Positions 33,773 to 42,995 of a stretch of DNA of 64,000 nucleotides are shown one piece after another. The notes below the pieces were generated by a model. The model was not told where the DNA came from. It searched no databases and was given only the letters and a program-made list of their open reading frames with translations. How positions within the stretch are numbered: the first letter of the stretch is position 1; every line of letters starts with the position of its first letter. The stretch comes from Flavobacterium sp. CFS9 (GTDB lineage: Bacteria > Bacteroidota > Bacteroidia > Flavobacteriales > Flavobacteriaceae), in assembly GCF_041154745.1 (NCBI RefSeq), contig NZ_AP031573.1, forward strand, positions 4,402,001 to 4,466,000, written 5' to 3'. The position numbers were made by a program, and so were the translations under genes.

Positions 33773-36700
33773 ATGAGTTTATCAACAACCAGTATAAAAA
33801 GACCTGTTTTAACCATCGTACTGAATCTTTTGATCATTCTGTTCGGTTTCATTGGTTATACCTTTTTGGGGGTTAGGGAATTCCCTTCAATCGACCCTGC
33901 GCAGGTTTCTATCCGAACCAATTATACCGGAGCTAATTCCGACATTATAGAATCTCAGATCACTGAACCTCTTGAAAAAGCGGTCAACGCCATCGACGGG
34001 ATTCGAAACATAACTTCTTCCAGTAATCAGGGAAGCAGTAACATCACCATAGAGTTTAATCTGGACAAAAATCTGGAAGAAGCAGCAAACGACGTTCGTG
34101 ACAAAGTTTCTCAGGCCATCAGAAGTTTACCGCAGGATATCGATGCTCCGCCGGTAGTCTCTAAGGCTGATGCCGACAGTGACGCCATTATATCGATGAC
34201 GGTTCAAAGTGACACCAGAAGTTCTTTGGAATTGAGTGATTATGCGGAGAATGTGATTTCTCAACGTCTGGAAACGATTCCGGGAGTCAGCGGTGTTCAG
34301 ATCTGGGGACAGAAACGTTACGCCATGCGTTTATGGATTGATCCTGTAAAACTTACTGCTTATAAATGCACTGTATCTGATGTGCGTAATGCTTTAAATT
34401 CCCAAAATGTCGAATTACCTTCAGGAAAACTAACGGGAAACAATACCGAATTAACTGTGAAAACGGTTGGTAACCTTTCAAAACCGGAAGAATTCAACAA
34501 CATTATCATTCGTACTGATGGAGATAAAATTGTGCGTTTAAGCGATATTGGAGGAGCCGAATTAGGTCCGGAAAACATCGAAACTAAACTAAGTCAATCC
34601 GGTTTACCTATGATTGGTCTTGCTATAGTACCGATGCCGGGAGCCAATTATCTGGACATCTCATCTGAATTCTACAAAAAATACGAAGCCTTAAAAAAGG
34701 ATCTTCCAAAAGATATTAAACTTAATATTGCACTGGACAATACCGTCTTTGTGAAAAAATCAGTACTTGAAGTTGCCGAAACTTTAGGTATATCAATTAT
34801 TCTGGTAATCATCATTATCTACTTGTTTTTCAGAGACTGGGCTATCGCATTCAGACCCTTAATTGACATTCCTGTTTCGTTGATTGCGACATTTTTCATC
34901 ATGTGGCTTTTTGGCTTTTCGATCAACGTTTTAACCCTGCTGGCTATTGTTTTAGCAACCGGTCTGGTGGTAGACGACGGGATTGTAGTAACCGAAAATA
35001 TCTTCAAAAAAGTCGAAGAAGGCATGTCGCCGATTGAGGCCGCGATTAAAGGATCTAATGAAATATTCTATGCCGTAATCTCGATTTCGGTGACCCTTGC
35101 AGCCGTATTTTTACCGGTAATCTTTTTAGAAGGATTTGTGGGCCGACTCTTTAGGGAATTTGGTGTCGTCATTGGAGCTGCCGTTTTAATCTCGGCTTTT
35201 GTATCCTTGACTTTAACACCTATGTTGAATGCCTACCTGATGAAAGGCGGAGAACAGAAAAAATCTAAGTTCTATGTAAAAACCGAACCTTTCTTTGAAA
35301 AACTAAACAGTGGTTATGCGGATTCTCTAAATCGTTTTATTGCAAAAAAATGGCTTAGTTTCCCTATTCTGATTGCTTGTTTTGGATTGATCTATTTGTT
35401 TTTTACCATCCTGCCAAAAGAAACGGCGCCTTATGACGATCGTAGTTCTGTAACCATGCGTATGACTACACCAGAAGGATCTTCTTATGAATATACCGAT
35501 CGTTTTATGCAGGAGATTTCCAGATTGGTAGACGATTCTATTCCGGAGAAAAAAGTGAGTTTGGTTATCACTGCACCGGGCTTTGGAGCTTCGGCTACTA
35601 ACTCAGGTTTTATCAGACTTTCATTAGTTGAACCGGATCAGAGAAAAAGATCTCAGAAAGATATTGCAGATCAATTGACCAAAATGACCAAACGTTATCC
35701 TGATGCTAAAACATCTGTAATTCAACAGCCAACCATTGCGGTAAACCGTCGTGGAGGATTACCGATTCAGTACATCATCCAGGCACCGAATTTTGAGAAA
35801 TTGAGAGAAAAAATTCCGGTTTTTATGGAAGAAGTTGGTAAAAGTGACGTGTTCTCCGTTACTGATGTCAATTTAAAATTCAACAAACCTGAAATCAATG
35901 TAAGTATTGACCGTGAAAAGGCTGAAAGTTTAGGAATTTCAATCCTTGACATTGCACAGACTTTACAGCTTTCTTTGAGTGGACAGCGTTTTGGCTATTT
36001 TATTAAAAACGGAAAACAATATCAGGTAATTGGTCAGTTTGATCAAAAAGACCGTTCAAAACCGCTGGATCTGACTTCGATGTTTGTAAAGAACAAAAGC
36101 GGAGAATTGATTCAGATGGACAATGTCGTTAAAATTGAAGAGCAAAGTAATCCGCCTCAATTGTATCACAACAACCGTTATATGTCAGCAACAGTTTCTG
36201 CAGGTTTAGCTCCGGGGAAAAGTATCAGCGACGGTATTCAGGAAATGGACAGAATTAAAGCAAAAGTATTGAACGATACTTTTACAACCGATTTAAGTGG
36301 AGAATCCAGAGACTTTGTTGAAAGTAGTTCGAATACTTCTTTCGCCTTTGGACTGGCTTTATTACTGATTTTTTTGATTCTTGCGGCACAGTTTGAGAGT
36401 TTTATCGATCCGCTTATCATCATCTTAACCGTACCAATGGCCGTTGCAGGAGCCTTATTCTCGTTATGGCTTTTCAACCAGACCTGGAATATTTTCAGCC
36501 AGATTGGAACGGTAATGCTTATTGGATTGGTAACAAAAAATGGTATTTTGATTGTGGAATTTGCCAATCAGCTTCGTGAACAGGGCAAGCCAAAACTGGA
36601 AGCTATTCTGGAAGCCTCAGAAGCACGTTTGCGTCCAATTTTAATGACGAGTTTGGCGATAGCTTTAGGAGCTTTACCGATTGCGATGTCACTTGGAGCT

Positions 36701-36868
36701 GCCTCTACCAGTAGAATTGGTATGGGAGTTGTAATTGTTGGAGGAACCATCTTTTCATTGGCTTTAACCCTATTTGTGATTCCGGCTATTTATTTAATGT
36801 GGTCTAAAGCAAGAAAACATTATCCCGAATTTGATCATATAGATGAATATGAAAGAAACACTAAATAA
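33773..36868 (+). CDS. RND efflux pump permease (HAE1-type)
   Basis: A 1031-residue inner-membrane pump, the usual length, with twelve predicted helices and two large periplasmic loops in a twofold repeat. The first helix region (SIKRPVLTIVLNLLIILFGFIGY) and the fourth (TLLAIVLATGLVVDDGIVVTENI, with the proton-relay Asp pair) are clear. LMTSLAIALGALPIAMSLG is the tenth-helix motif and IGLVTKNGILIVEFANQ its Lys partner. It uses proton influx to expel drugs or detergents through the TolC channel encoded downstream. Substrate range cannot be told from sequence. Confidence 0.96.
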   Translation: MSLSTTSIKRPVLTIVLNLLIILFGFIGYTFLGVREFPSIDPAQVSIRTNYTGANSDIIESQITEPLEKAVNAIDGIRNITSSSNQGSSNITIEFNLDKNLEEAANDVRDKVSQAIRSLPQDIDAPPVVSKADADSDAIISMTVQSDTRSSLELSDYAENVISQRLETIPGVSGVQIWGQKRYAMRLWIDPVKLTAYKCTVSDVRNALNSQNVELPSGKLTGNNTELTVKTVGNLSKPEEFNNIIIRTDGDKIVRLSDIGGAELGPENIETKLSQSGLPMIGLAIVPMPGANYLDISSEFYKKYEALKKDLPKDIKLNIALDNTVFVKKSVLEVAETLGISIILVIIIIYLFFRDWAIAFRPLIDIPVSLIATFFIMWLFGFSINVLTLLAIVLATGLVVDDGIVVTENIFKKVEEGMSPIEAAIKGSNEIFYAVISISVTLAAVFLPVIFLEGFVGRLFREFGVVIGAAVLISAFVSLTLTPMLNAYLMKGGEQKKSKFYVKTEPFFEKLNSGYADSLNRFIAKKWLSFPILIACFGLIYLFFTILPKETAPYDDRSSVTMRMTTPEGSSYEYTDRFMQEISRLVDDSIPEKKVSLVITAPGFGASATNSGFIRLSLVEPDQRKRSQKDIADQLTKMTKRYPDAKTSVIQQPTIAVNRRGGLPIQYIIQAPNFEKLREKIPVFMEEVGKSDVFSVTDVNLKFNKPEINVSIDREKAESLGISILDIAQTLQLSLSGQRFGYFIKNGKQYQVIGQFDQKDRSKPLDLTSMFVKNKSGELIQMDNVVKIEEQSNPPQLYHNNRYMSATVSAGLAPGKSISDGIQEMDRIKAKVLNDTFTTDLSGESRDFVESSSNTSFAFGLALLLIFLILAAQFESFIDPLIIILTVPMAVAGALFSLWLFNQTWNIFSQIGTVMLIGLVTKNGILIVEFANQLREQGKPKLEAILEASEARLRPILMTSLAIALGALPIAMSLGAASTSRIGMGVVIVGGTIFSLALTLFVIPAIYLMWSKARKHYPEFDHIDEYERNTK

Positions 36869-36944
36869 TTGATATAAAATCTGAAATCCTATAGAAGCTG
36901 CGGATCTCTTCTAACAAGTTAGTCTGCAGCTAATCCTTCATCAC

Positions 36945-38255
36945 ATGAAAGCTAAAATACTCATAACAAGTCTCGTTTTATTGTTGTTCTGTACAGCAAG
37001 AATCAGTGCGCAGGAAGTCTTAACCATTGAAGACGCCATGAAGATCGCCTTGGAGAATAATTTCGAAATTAAGATTGCCAAAAACAGCCTTAAAATAAGC
37101 GAAACCAATGTAACGGTTGGAAACGCCGGGATGTTACCAAGAGCTACAGCTTCGGTAACCGACAATAACAGTGTTACCAACTCGTCGCAAACACGTCAGG
37201 ACGGAACTACAACTTCTTTAAGAAATGCCAAAAACAACAGTTTAGCCTACGGTGTAAGCCTGGGATGGACGGTTTTTGACGGAATGAAAATGTTTGCCAA
37301 ACTGGATCAGCTCAAAGAATTGCAAAAACTGGGTGATTCTGAAATGAAAAGAGTGATACTGGTCAAAATTGGACAGGTCAACAGCGCTTATTTTGATTTG
37401 GTACAACAGCAACAGCAATTGTCAGCATTAGACACCACAATTGTAATTTCGAAACAAAGATTAACTCTGGCACAAAACCGCTTTAGTATTGGAAAGGCCT
37501 CAAAACTGGAAGTATTAAACGCTCAGGTTGATTTAAACTCCGATCAGGTTGCTTTGCTGAGACAAAAAGAATCCTATGCCAATGCTAAAATCTTACTCAA
37601 CCAATATCTGGCACGTGATCCTAAAATAAATTTTACCGTAACCAATGTCGTTACTGTAGATAATAAACTCGTTTTAGTCGATTTAATAGAATTGGCTCAC
37701 AAGCAAAATCCGGCTTTAGAATCGCAGATTATTAACAAACGTATTGCAGAACTTCAGCTAAAACAAGTAAAAGCAGACCGCTATCCGGTAGTAAACCTGA
37801 CTTCGGGATACAACTTTAATGAAAGCCAGTCCAGTCTTGGGTTTACAAGTCAGAACTCCTCTAAAGGTTTTAACTATGGTTTTAATGCTACGCTAAACGT
37901 TTTTGACGGTTTCAACCAGCACCGAAATGAAAAGATAGCGAAACTACAAATCGAAAATTCGCAGATTGCCATAGATCAGCAAAACATGATCCTGGACACT
38001 CAATTGAGCACCGCTTTTCAAACGTATTTAACCAATCTGGAATTAATTGGATTAGAAGAAGACAACGTGACGATTGCCAAACAAAATTTAGATATTACTT
38101 TAGATAAATTCAGAATCGGAACTATTACCACATTGGATTTCAGAACGGCTCAATTGAACTATGTAAATGCAAAAGTACGCCACAGCAATGCACAGTTTCA
38201 GGCAAAATTATCTGAGATTGCTTTGAAAGAATTAGCCGGAAATATCAATTTTTAA
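36945..38255 (+). CDS. TolC-family outer membrane efflux channel
   Basis: A 436-residue protein with a signal peptide ending at SAQ-E. The OEP domain is duplicated: the first half begins VLTIEDAMKIALENNFEIKIAKNSLKI and contains the FSIGKASKLEVLNAQVDL helix; the second repeats it with FRIGTITTLDFRTAQLNYVNAK. A predicted outer-membrane barrel strand lies in each half. It completes the tripartite pump with the two preceding genes. It starts 76 bases after the pump gene, consistent with one operon. Confidence 0.95.
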   Translation: MKAKILITSLVLLLFCTARISAQEVLTIEDAMKIALENNFEIKIAKNSLKISETNVTVGNAGMLPRATASVTDNNSVTNSSQTRQDGTTTSLRNAKNNSLAYGVSLGWTVFDGMKMFAKLDQLKELQKLGDSEMKRVILVKIGQVNSAYFDLVQQQQQLSALDTTIVISKQRLTLAQNRFSIGKASKLEVLNAQVDLNSDQVALLRQKESYANAKILLNQYLARDPKINFTVTNVVTVDNKLVLVDLIELAHKQNPALESQIINKRIAELQLKQVKADRYPVVNLTSGYNFNESQSSLGFTSQNSSKGFNYGFNATLNVFDGFNQHRNEKIAKLQIENSQIAIDQQNMILDTQLSTAFQTYLTNLELIGLEEDNVTIAKQNLDITLDKFRIGTITTLDFRTAQLNYVNAKVRHSNAQFQAKLSEIALKELAGNINF

Positions 38256-38282
38256 AGTAAATTTGTTTCAAAACAAGTCCAA

Positions 38283-39146
38283 ATGATTTCATACAACACC
38301 AAAGATTGGTTCTCTTTTATTTTTCATTTTCATAAATCGGATACCGTTAGAAAACTGCTTCCGATTATGATTGCCATCGGAATTTACTCTTCAATTGTTG
38401 GATATTTGGAAATCTCTTATTTTAAAATTGGTAAAAACGATTATATCCATAACATCCCGATCATGCACGGGATGTTGGGTTTTGTGATCTCCTTATTATT
38501 GGTTTTCAGAACCAATACGGCTTACGATCGCTGGTGGGAAGGACGAAAACTTTGGGGAGGACTTGTGAACAACAGCCGAAATCTGGCCATTAAACTTTCG
38601 GTAATGCTGAAAGAGGAAAATGATAAAAAGTTCTTCAGAAAATTTATTCCTGCCTATGCTTCCGTATTGCACAAACACCTGCACGATTCTGATACCGGAA
38701 AACAGCTTTTTGAAGATGTAGATTTAGAAATCGATCATCACAAGCATAAACCGAATCAGGTTAAAAGAATAATTTTTCAAAAAATAAATGATCTCTATGA
38801 AGACAATAAAATCAGTGGAGAACAACTTATTATTTTAAACGAGGAGTTACAATCATTTACAGACATCTGCGGTGCCTGCGAGCGAATCAAAAACACCCCT
38901 ATTCCCTACTCCTACAGTGCTTTCATCAAAAAGTTTATCTTTTTTTACACGATGACACTTCCTTTTGGTTATTCGGTAAGCCTGGGTTATTATGTGGCTC
39001 CTGTTGTGGTTTTTATCTTTTATGTACTGGCAAGTTTAGAACTTATTGCCGAAGAAATCGAAGATCCGTTTGGTGATGATGAAAACGATCTGCCAACAAA
39101 AAAAATCTCCGAAAACATTAAAAAACACATTGAAGAACTGATTTAG
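38283..39146 (+). CDS. bestrophin-family anion channel
   Basis: A 287-residue membrane protein of the bestrophin/UPF0187 family. Early residues include KDWFSFIFHFHKSDTVRKLLP, then a membrane helix. The conserved pore segment MLGFVISLLLVFRTNTAYDRWWEGRKLWGGLVNNSRNL follows, with the RWWEGR signature, then ACERIKNTPIPYSY. Bacterial relatives form chloride- or cation-conducting pentamers. It begins 28 bases after the TolC gene and may be carried on the efflux transcript. No direct role with the pump is shown. Confidence 0.92.
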   Translation: MISYNTKDWFSFIFHFHKSDTVRKLLPIMIAIGIYSSIVGYLEISYFKIGKNDYIHNIPIMHGMLGFVISLLLVFRTNTAYDRWWEGRKLWGGLVNNSRNLAIKLSVMLKEENDKKFFRKFIPAYASVLHKHLHDSDTGKQLFEDVDLEIDHHKHKPNQVKRIIFQKINDLYEDNKISGEQLIILNEELQSFTDICGACERIKNTPIPYSYSAFIKKFIFFYTMTLPFGYSVSLGYYVAPVVVFIFYVLASLELIAEEIEDPFGDDENDLPTKKISENIKKHIEELI

Positions 39147-39200
39147 TTTAATGATAGAAAAAGCATCGGGAAGCTAGACCTATAAAGCTCCGTAAAAAAA

Positions 39201-39336
39201 CTAAACACATAAAAACATAGTTTTATCTGCTGAAAGAACCTGCTAAAGAAATACATTTCTCTCACATAAGGCTATGTAATTTATTCCAAGTGGAACGCCT
39301 CATTTAAAGATGCAAAACTATGTCTCTATGTGTTAG
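39201..39336. repeat. inverted repeat with ACACATAnAnACATAGTTTT arms
   Basis: Left arm 39201-39224 (CTAAACACATAAAAACATAG plus TTTT) is matched by the complement at 39314-39336 (AAAACTATGTCTCTATGTGT plus TAG) with few mismatches. The 313-base spacer before pheT holds this element and the pheT promoter and no gene. The arms resemble ACATAG-type repeats I know from flavobacterial spacers. Confidence 0.7.
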
Positions 39337-39424
39337 AATAAGACTTACACGTTACAAAATTTCCCCTTTAATGAACAGTCCGAAAAAAGCAAATAAATTG
39401 TTTCTTACTACAATGTGCAATTCT

Positions 39425-39432
39425 TATATTTG
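39425..39432 (+). promoter_or_regulatory. TAnnTTTG -7 box for pheT
   Basis: TATATTTG ends 29 bases before the ATG at 39461, and a TTGTTTC at 39398-39404 lies at a plausible -33 distance. Confidence 0.6.
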
Positions 39433-39460
39433 TAACCTTATAAAAGAATAAAAAAGCAAA

Positions 39461-41881
39461 ATGAAAATATCTTACAATTGGTTAAAACAATTTATTAAAA
39501 CGGACTGGCCATCTGATCAAACTTCAGAATTACTAACAGATTTAGGGCTTGAAGTAGAAGTTGTCGAAAAATACCAGTCGATCAAAGGCGGTTTACAAGG
39601 TGTTGTTGTGGGGCACGTATTGACCTGCGAAAAACATCCTGATGCCGACAGATTAAAAGTTACCACTGTAAATATTGGTTTAGAATCTCCTATTCAAATT
39701 GTCTGCGGGGCTGCTAACGTTACTGCGGGACAAAAAGTACCTGTTGCCACAATAGGAACCGTTTTATACGATAAAGAAGGAGCTGAATTCGTTATTAAAA
39801 AAGGAAAAATTCGTGGAATGGAAAGCCATGGAATGATTTGCGCCGAAGATGAATTAGGTCTGGGAACAAGTCATGACGGAATTATGGTTTTGGCCGAAGG
39901 ATTAGTTCCGGGAACTCCTGCTGCAGAAGTTTTCAAAGTAGTTAATGACGAAGTTTTCGAAATTGGACTGACTCCAAATCGTGCAGACGCTATGAGTCAT
40001 CTGGGTACTGCCCGTGATTTAAGAGCCGGAATGCTGCAGCGTGGTGTGAACATCGAATTGATTACACCATCTGTGAGTAATTTCAGAGTAGACATGCGTA
40101 CGTTAAAAATTGACGTTACAGTTGAAGAGCCTCTTTTGGCACCAAGATACTGTGGAGTAACTATTTCCGGAATTACCGTTAAAGAATCTCCGGCCTGGTT
40201 ACAAGATCGTCTTAAAGCAATCGGACTGACACCTAAAAATAATATTGTCGATGTTACTAATTATGTTTTACACGAATTAGGGCAGCCCTTACATGCTTTT
40301 GATGCGGCAAAAATCAATGGAAAAGTAATCGTAAAAACACTTCCTGAAGGTACTAAATTTGTGACTTTAGACGATGTAGAAAGAACCTTGCACAAAGAAG
40401 ATTTAATGATTTGTGACGAAAAAGGACCACTTTGTATTGCAGGTGTTTTTGGAGGTAAAAAATCAGGAGTTTCAGAAGGAACTACGGCTATATTCTTAGA
40501 AAGTGCTTATTTTGATGCCGTTAGCGTACGTAAAACTGCTAAAAGGCATGGACTAAACACGGATGCTTCTTTTAGATTTGAAAGAGGAATTGACCCAACG
40601 ATTACAGAATATGCTTTAAAACGTGCGGCACTTTTAATTCAGGAAGTAGCCGGAGGAAAAATCACTTCTGATGTTATAGAAGTTTACCCTAAAAAAGTAG
40701 AAGATTTTTCAGTTTTATTGAATTTTAGCCATGTTTCAAAAATTATCGGACAGGAAATTCCAAAGGATACCATCAAAAAAATTCTGGTTTCTTTAGATAT
40801 AAAAGTAAACAGCGTTTCAGATTCAGGTTTAGGCTTGACGATCCCTGCTTACCGTGTAGACGTACAGCGTGAAATTGATGTGATCGAAGAAATTCTGAGA
40901 GTTTACGGATACAACAACATTAATTTTTCTAAGAAATTCAATGCAACTGTTGCCAATTCTCCAAGAACAGAAGATTATAAGGTTCAAAATGTAATTGCCT
41001 CTCAATTAAACTCACAAGGGTTTCATGAAATGATGGCCAATTCGTTAACCACAGCAGCATACGCAAAATTATCTACCGCTTTAAAAGAAGAGCACAATGT
41101 TACGATGCTGAACCCTTTAAGCAGTGATTTATCAACTATGCGTCAGTCTTTACTGTTTTCAGGTTTAGAAGCGATTTCATATAACATTAACAGAAAGAAT
41201 TCGGATTTAAAATTATTTGAATTTGGTAAAACGTATCATAAATACCTTAACGGATATGAGGAGCACAAGCACCTAACTTTGTTAATTTCCGGAAACAGAA
41301 ACAAAGAAAGCTGGACTAATCCTCAAAAACCAACTGACTTCTTCTTATTAAAAGGATATGTAAGAGGTGTATTATCACGTTTAGGTATTGATAAAATCAC
41401 CAATGCTCCGGTACAATCGGATGTTTTCGCAGAAGGAACGGCGATTTGCTACAATAGCGAGACTTTAGTAGAAATTGGAGTTGTTAAAAAATCAATATTG
41501 AAACATTTCGGCATCAAACAAGAGGTTTACTTTGCTGATTTCAACTGGGATTTGATTTTAAAAATCATTACCGGAAAGATTAAATATACCGAAATTCCAA
41601 AATACCCTGAAGTTCGTAGAGATTTAGCTTTACTGATTGATAAAAGCACTACTTACGAAAGTATTTTCAACCTTGCGAGACAAACAGAAAAGTCGCTTTT
41701 AAAGGACATTAACCTGTTTGATGTTTATGAAGGAAACAAGCTTCCGGAAGGTAAAAAATCATATGCTTTGAGTTTTACCATCCAGGATAATACTAAAACG
41801 CTTACAGACGCTCAGATTGACAAAATAATGTCGAAATTACAGCAGACTTTCGAAACTGAACTTGGAGCAACCTTAAGATAA
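39461..41881 (+). CDS. pheT: phenylalanyl-tRNA synthetase beta subunit
   Basis: An 806-residue beta subunit, the usual size for the bacterial (alpha beta)2 enzyme that charges tRNA-Phe. Domains in order: B1/EMAP tRNA-binding domain (GVVVGHVLTCEKHPDADRLKVTTVN, residues 40-155), B3/4 editing domain (GLTPNRADAMSHLGTARDL, GVFGGKKSGVSEGTTAIFLESAYF), B5 (IPAYRVDVQREIDVIEEILRVYGYNNI), the catalytic-like core, and a C-terminal ferredoxin-fold anticodon-binding domain (YPEVRRDLALLID). pheS is not adjacent, so the subunits are encoded apart here. Confidence 0.97.
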   Translation: MKISYNWLKQFIKTDWPSDQTSELLTDLGLEVEVVEKYQSIKGGLQGVVVGHVLTCEKHPDADRLKVTTVNIGLESPIQIVCGAANVTAGQKVPVATIGTVLYDKEGAEFVIKKGKIRGMESHGMICAEDELGLGTSHDGIMVLAEGLVPGTPAAEVFKVVNDEVFEIGLTPNRADAMSHLGTARDLRAGMLQRGVNIELITPSVSNFRVDMRTLKIDVTVEEPLLAPRYCGVTISGITVKESPAWLQDRLKAIGLTPKNNIVDVTNYVLHELGQPLHAFDAAKINGKVIVKTLPEGTKFVTLDDVERTLHKEDLMICDEKGPLCIAGVFGGKKSGVSEGTTAIFLESAYFDAVSVRKTAKRHGLNTDASFRFERGIDPTITEYALKRAALLIQEVAGGKITSDVIEVYPKKVEDFSVLLNFSHVSKIIGQEIPKDTIKKILVSLDIKVNSVSDSGLGLTIPAYRVDVQREIDVIEEILRVYGYNNINFSKKFNATVANSPRTEDYKVQNVIASQLNSQGFHEMMANSLTTAAYAKLSTALKEEHNVTMLNPLSSDLSTMRQSLLFSGLEAISYNINRKNSDLKLFEFGKTYHKYLNGYEEHKHLTLLISGNRNKESWTNPQKPTDFFLLKGYVRGVLSRLGIDKITNAPVQSDVFAEGTAICYNSETLVEIGVVKKSILKHFGIKQEVYFADFNWDLILKIITGKIKYTEIPKYPEVRRDLALLIDKSTTYESIFNLARQTEKSLLKDINLFDVYEGNKLPEGKKSYALSFTIQDNTKTLTDAQIDKIMSKLQQTFETELGATLR

Positions 41882-41910
41882 GTTTAAAAAAATACAATTT
41901 TAAAAATTAC

Positions 41911-41952
41911 AAATCCCAATTCTAAACTTAATTTTAGAATTGGGATTTTTTT
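41911..41952 (+). terminator. strong intrinsic terminator after pheT
   Basis: AAATCCCAATTCTAAA pairs perfectly with TTTAGAATTGGGATTT over a six-base loop and is followed by a T run. It lies 30 bases after the pheT stop. Confidence 0.9.
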
Positions 41953-42072
41953 TGGCTCTATTTAGATTTTATCTTTTAGATAATTTCAGATGTAAAAGAC
42001 GATACAAAATCAACCATCTTACCATTCAGTACTATCAAATCAAAAATAGTTAATCTTCATTCTAAAATCCAA

Positions 42073-42585
42073 TTAATAAGTGATAGCAGCAAAAATGGGA
42101 TAGTTACCAATTTTCTCTCTTCCGTTCAAAAAACTGAGCTCCATCAGAAAGTTGCACTGTACAATCTCCCCTCCTAGTCGTTCTACCAATTCGCAAACGG
42201 CTTTTGCGGTTCCTCCTGTGGCCAAAACATCGTCGTGAATCAAAACCCTGTCTCCTTTCTTTATTGCGTCTGTATGCATCTCTAAACTGTCTGTACCATA
42301 TTCGAGTTCGTACCAAGCCGAAATCGTGTCGTAGGGCAGCTTATTTGGCTTTCTTACCGGAACAAAACCTGCACCTAATTCCTGAGCCAGTAATATTCCA
42401 AAGAAAAAACCCCGGCTTTCGGCTCCCACCACTTTATCGATTTTCTGTCCTTTCAAAGATTCCGCCAGAATAGAAACGGTTTCTTTTGTCGCAATTGGAT
42501 CATTTAGCAACGGAGTGATGTCTTTGAACAAAATTTCTTTTTTCGGAAATCCCTGAATATCACGGATATATTTTTCAATCTGCAT
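42073..42585 (-). CDS. apt: adenine phosphoribosyltransferase
   Basis: A 170-residue type I PRTase, the usual length. It makes AMP from adenine and PRPP in purine salvage. The PRPP loop is RVLIHDDVLATGGTAKAVCELV near residue 117, the flexible-loop region RKPNKLPYDTISAWYELEYG lies before it, and VGAESRGFFFGILLAQELG near 56 is the adenine/PPi region. It is cytosolic and read toward pheT, ending 150 bases from the pheT terminator. The divergent tRNA promoters lie just upstream. Confidence 0.96.
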   Translation of the reverse strand: MQIEKYIRDIQGFPKKEILFKDITPLLNDPIATKETVSILAESLKGQKIDKVVGAESRGFFFGILLAQELGAGFVPVRKPNKLPYDTISAWYELEYGTDSLEMHTDAIKKGDRVLIHDDVLATGGTAKAVCELVERLGGEIVQCNFLMELSFLNGREKIGNYPIFAAITY

Positions 42586-42613
42586 TTTTTTTTATTTTTA
42601 TGTTATTTCATAC

Positions 42614-42643
42614 TTGCATATCTCACATTTATGCCTATCTTTG
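42614..42643 (+). promoter_or_regulatory. promoter of the first tRNA-Arg
   Basis: TTG at 42614-42616 (-33 element) and TATCTTTG at 42636-42643 (-7) with 19 bases between, followed by GCACCCGCA, 57 bases before the tRNA. Confidence 0.7.
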
Positions 42644-42700
42644 CACCCGCAATAAGCAATCAACAAAGCTACTGAAAAGCAGTCAGATTGAATAGCAAAA

Positions 42701-42774
42701 GGCCTCGTGGCGCAACTGAATAGCGCATCTGATTACGGCTCAGAAGGTTACTGGTTTGAATCCAGTCGAGGTCA
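42701..42774 (+). tRNA. tRNA-Arg (ACG), copy 1
   Basis: A 74-base cloverleaf: acceptor GGCCTCG with CGAGGTC, D arm GCGC/GCGC, anticodon arm TCTGA-TTACGGC-TCAGA giving anticodon ACG, T arm ACTGG-TTTGAAT-CCAGT, discriminator A. It reads CGU and, after A34 to inosine, CGC/CGA. CCA is not encoded. Confidence 0.97.
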
Positions 42775-42782
42775 CTCTTAAA

Positions 42783-42816
42783 GGCAAAGGATAAATTATC
42801 TTTTGTCTTTTTTTTT
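42783..42816 (+). terminator. terminator of tRNA-Arg copy 1
   Basis: GGCAAAGGATAA can pair with TTATCTTTTGTC (two G-T pairs), followed by nine T residues. Confidence 0.75.
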
Positions 42817-42831
42817 CTCTTTAATCCTTTA

Positions 42832-42862
42832 TTGAGAAAGTAGACATATAAGCTTATCTCTG
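42832..42862 (+). promoter_or_regulatory. promoter of the second tRNA-Arg
   Basis: TTG at 42832-42834 and TATCTCTG at 42855-42862 (one mismatch to TAnnTTTG) followed by GCACCCGCA, the same layout as the first copy. Confidence 0.65.
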
Positions 42863-42921
42863 CACCCGCACTAAGCAATCAGCAAAGCTACTGAAAAATA
42901 GCTAAATTGAAAAAACAAAAA

Positions 42922-42995
42922 GGCCTCGTGGCGCAACTGAATAGCGCATCTGATTACGGCTCAGAAGGTTACTGGTTTGAATCCAGTCGAGGTCA
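42922..42995 (+). tRNA. tRNA-Arg (ACG), copy 2, at the edge of the mobile element
   Basis: Identical over all 74 bases to the copy at 42701, while the flanking bases differ. The reading frame of the serine recombinase on the other strand runs through its 3' half and stops within the anticodon stem (TGA on the minus strand at 42961-42963). It is the last chromosomal-looking gene before the element. Confidence 0.97.

Noticed and set aside
42669..42878. A minus-strand 69-codon frame near the tRNA genes
   Set aside because: It runs through tRNA-Arg copy 1 and its terminator, so it is not a gene.
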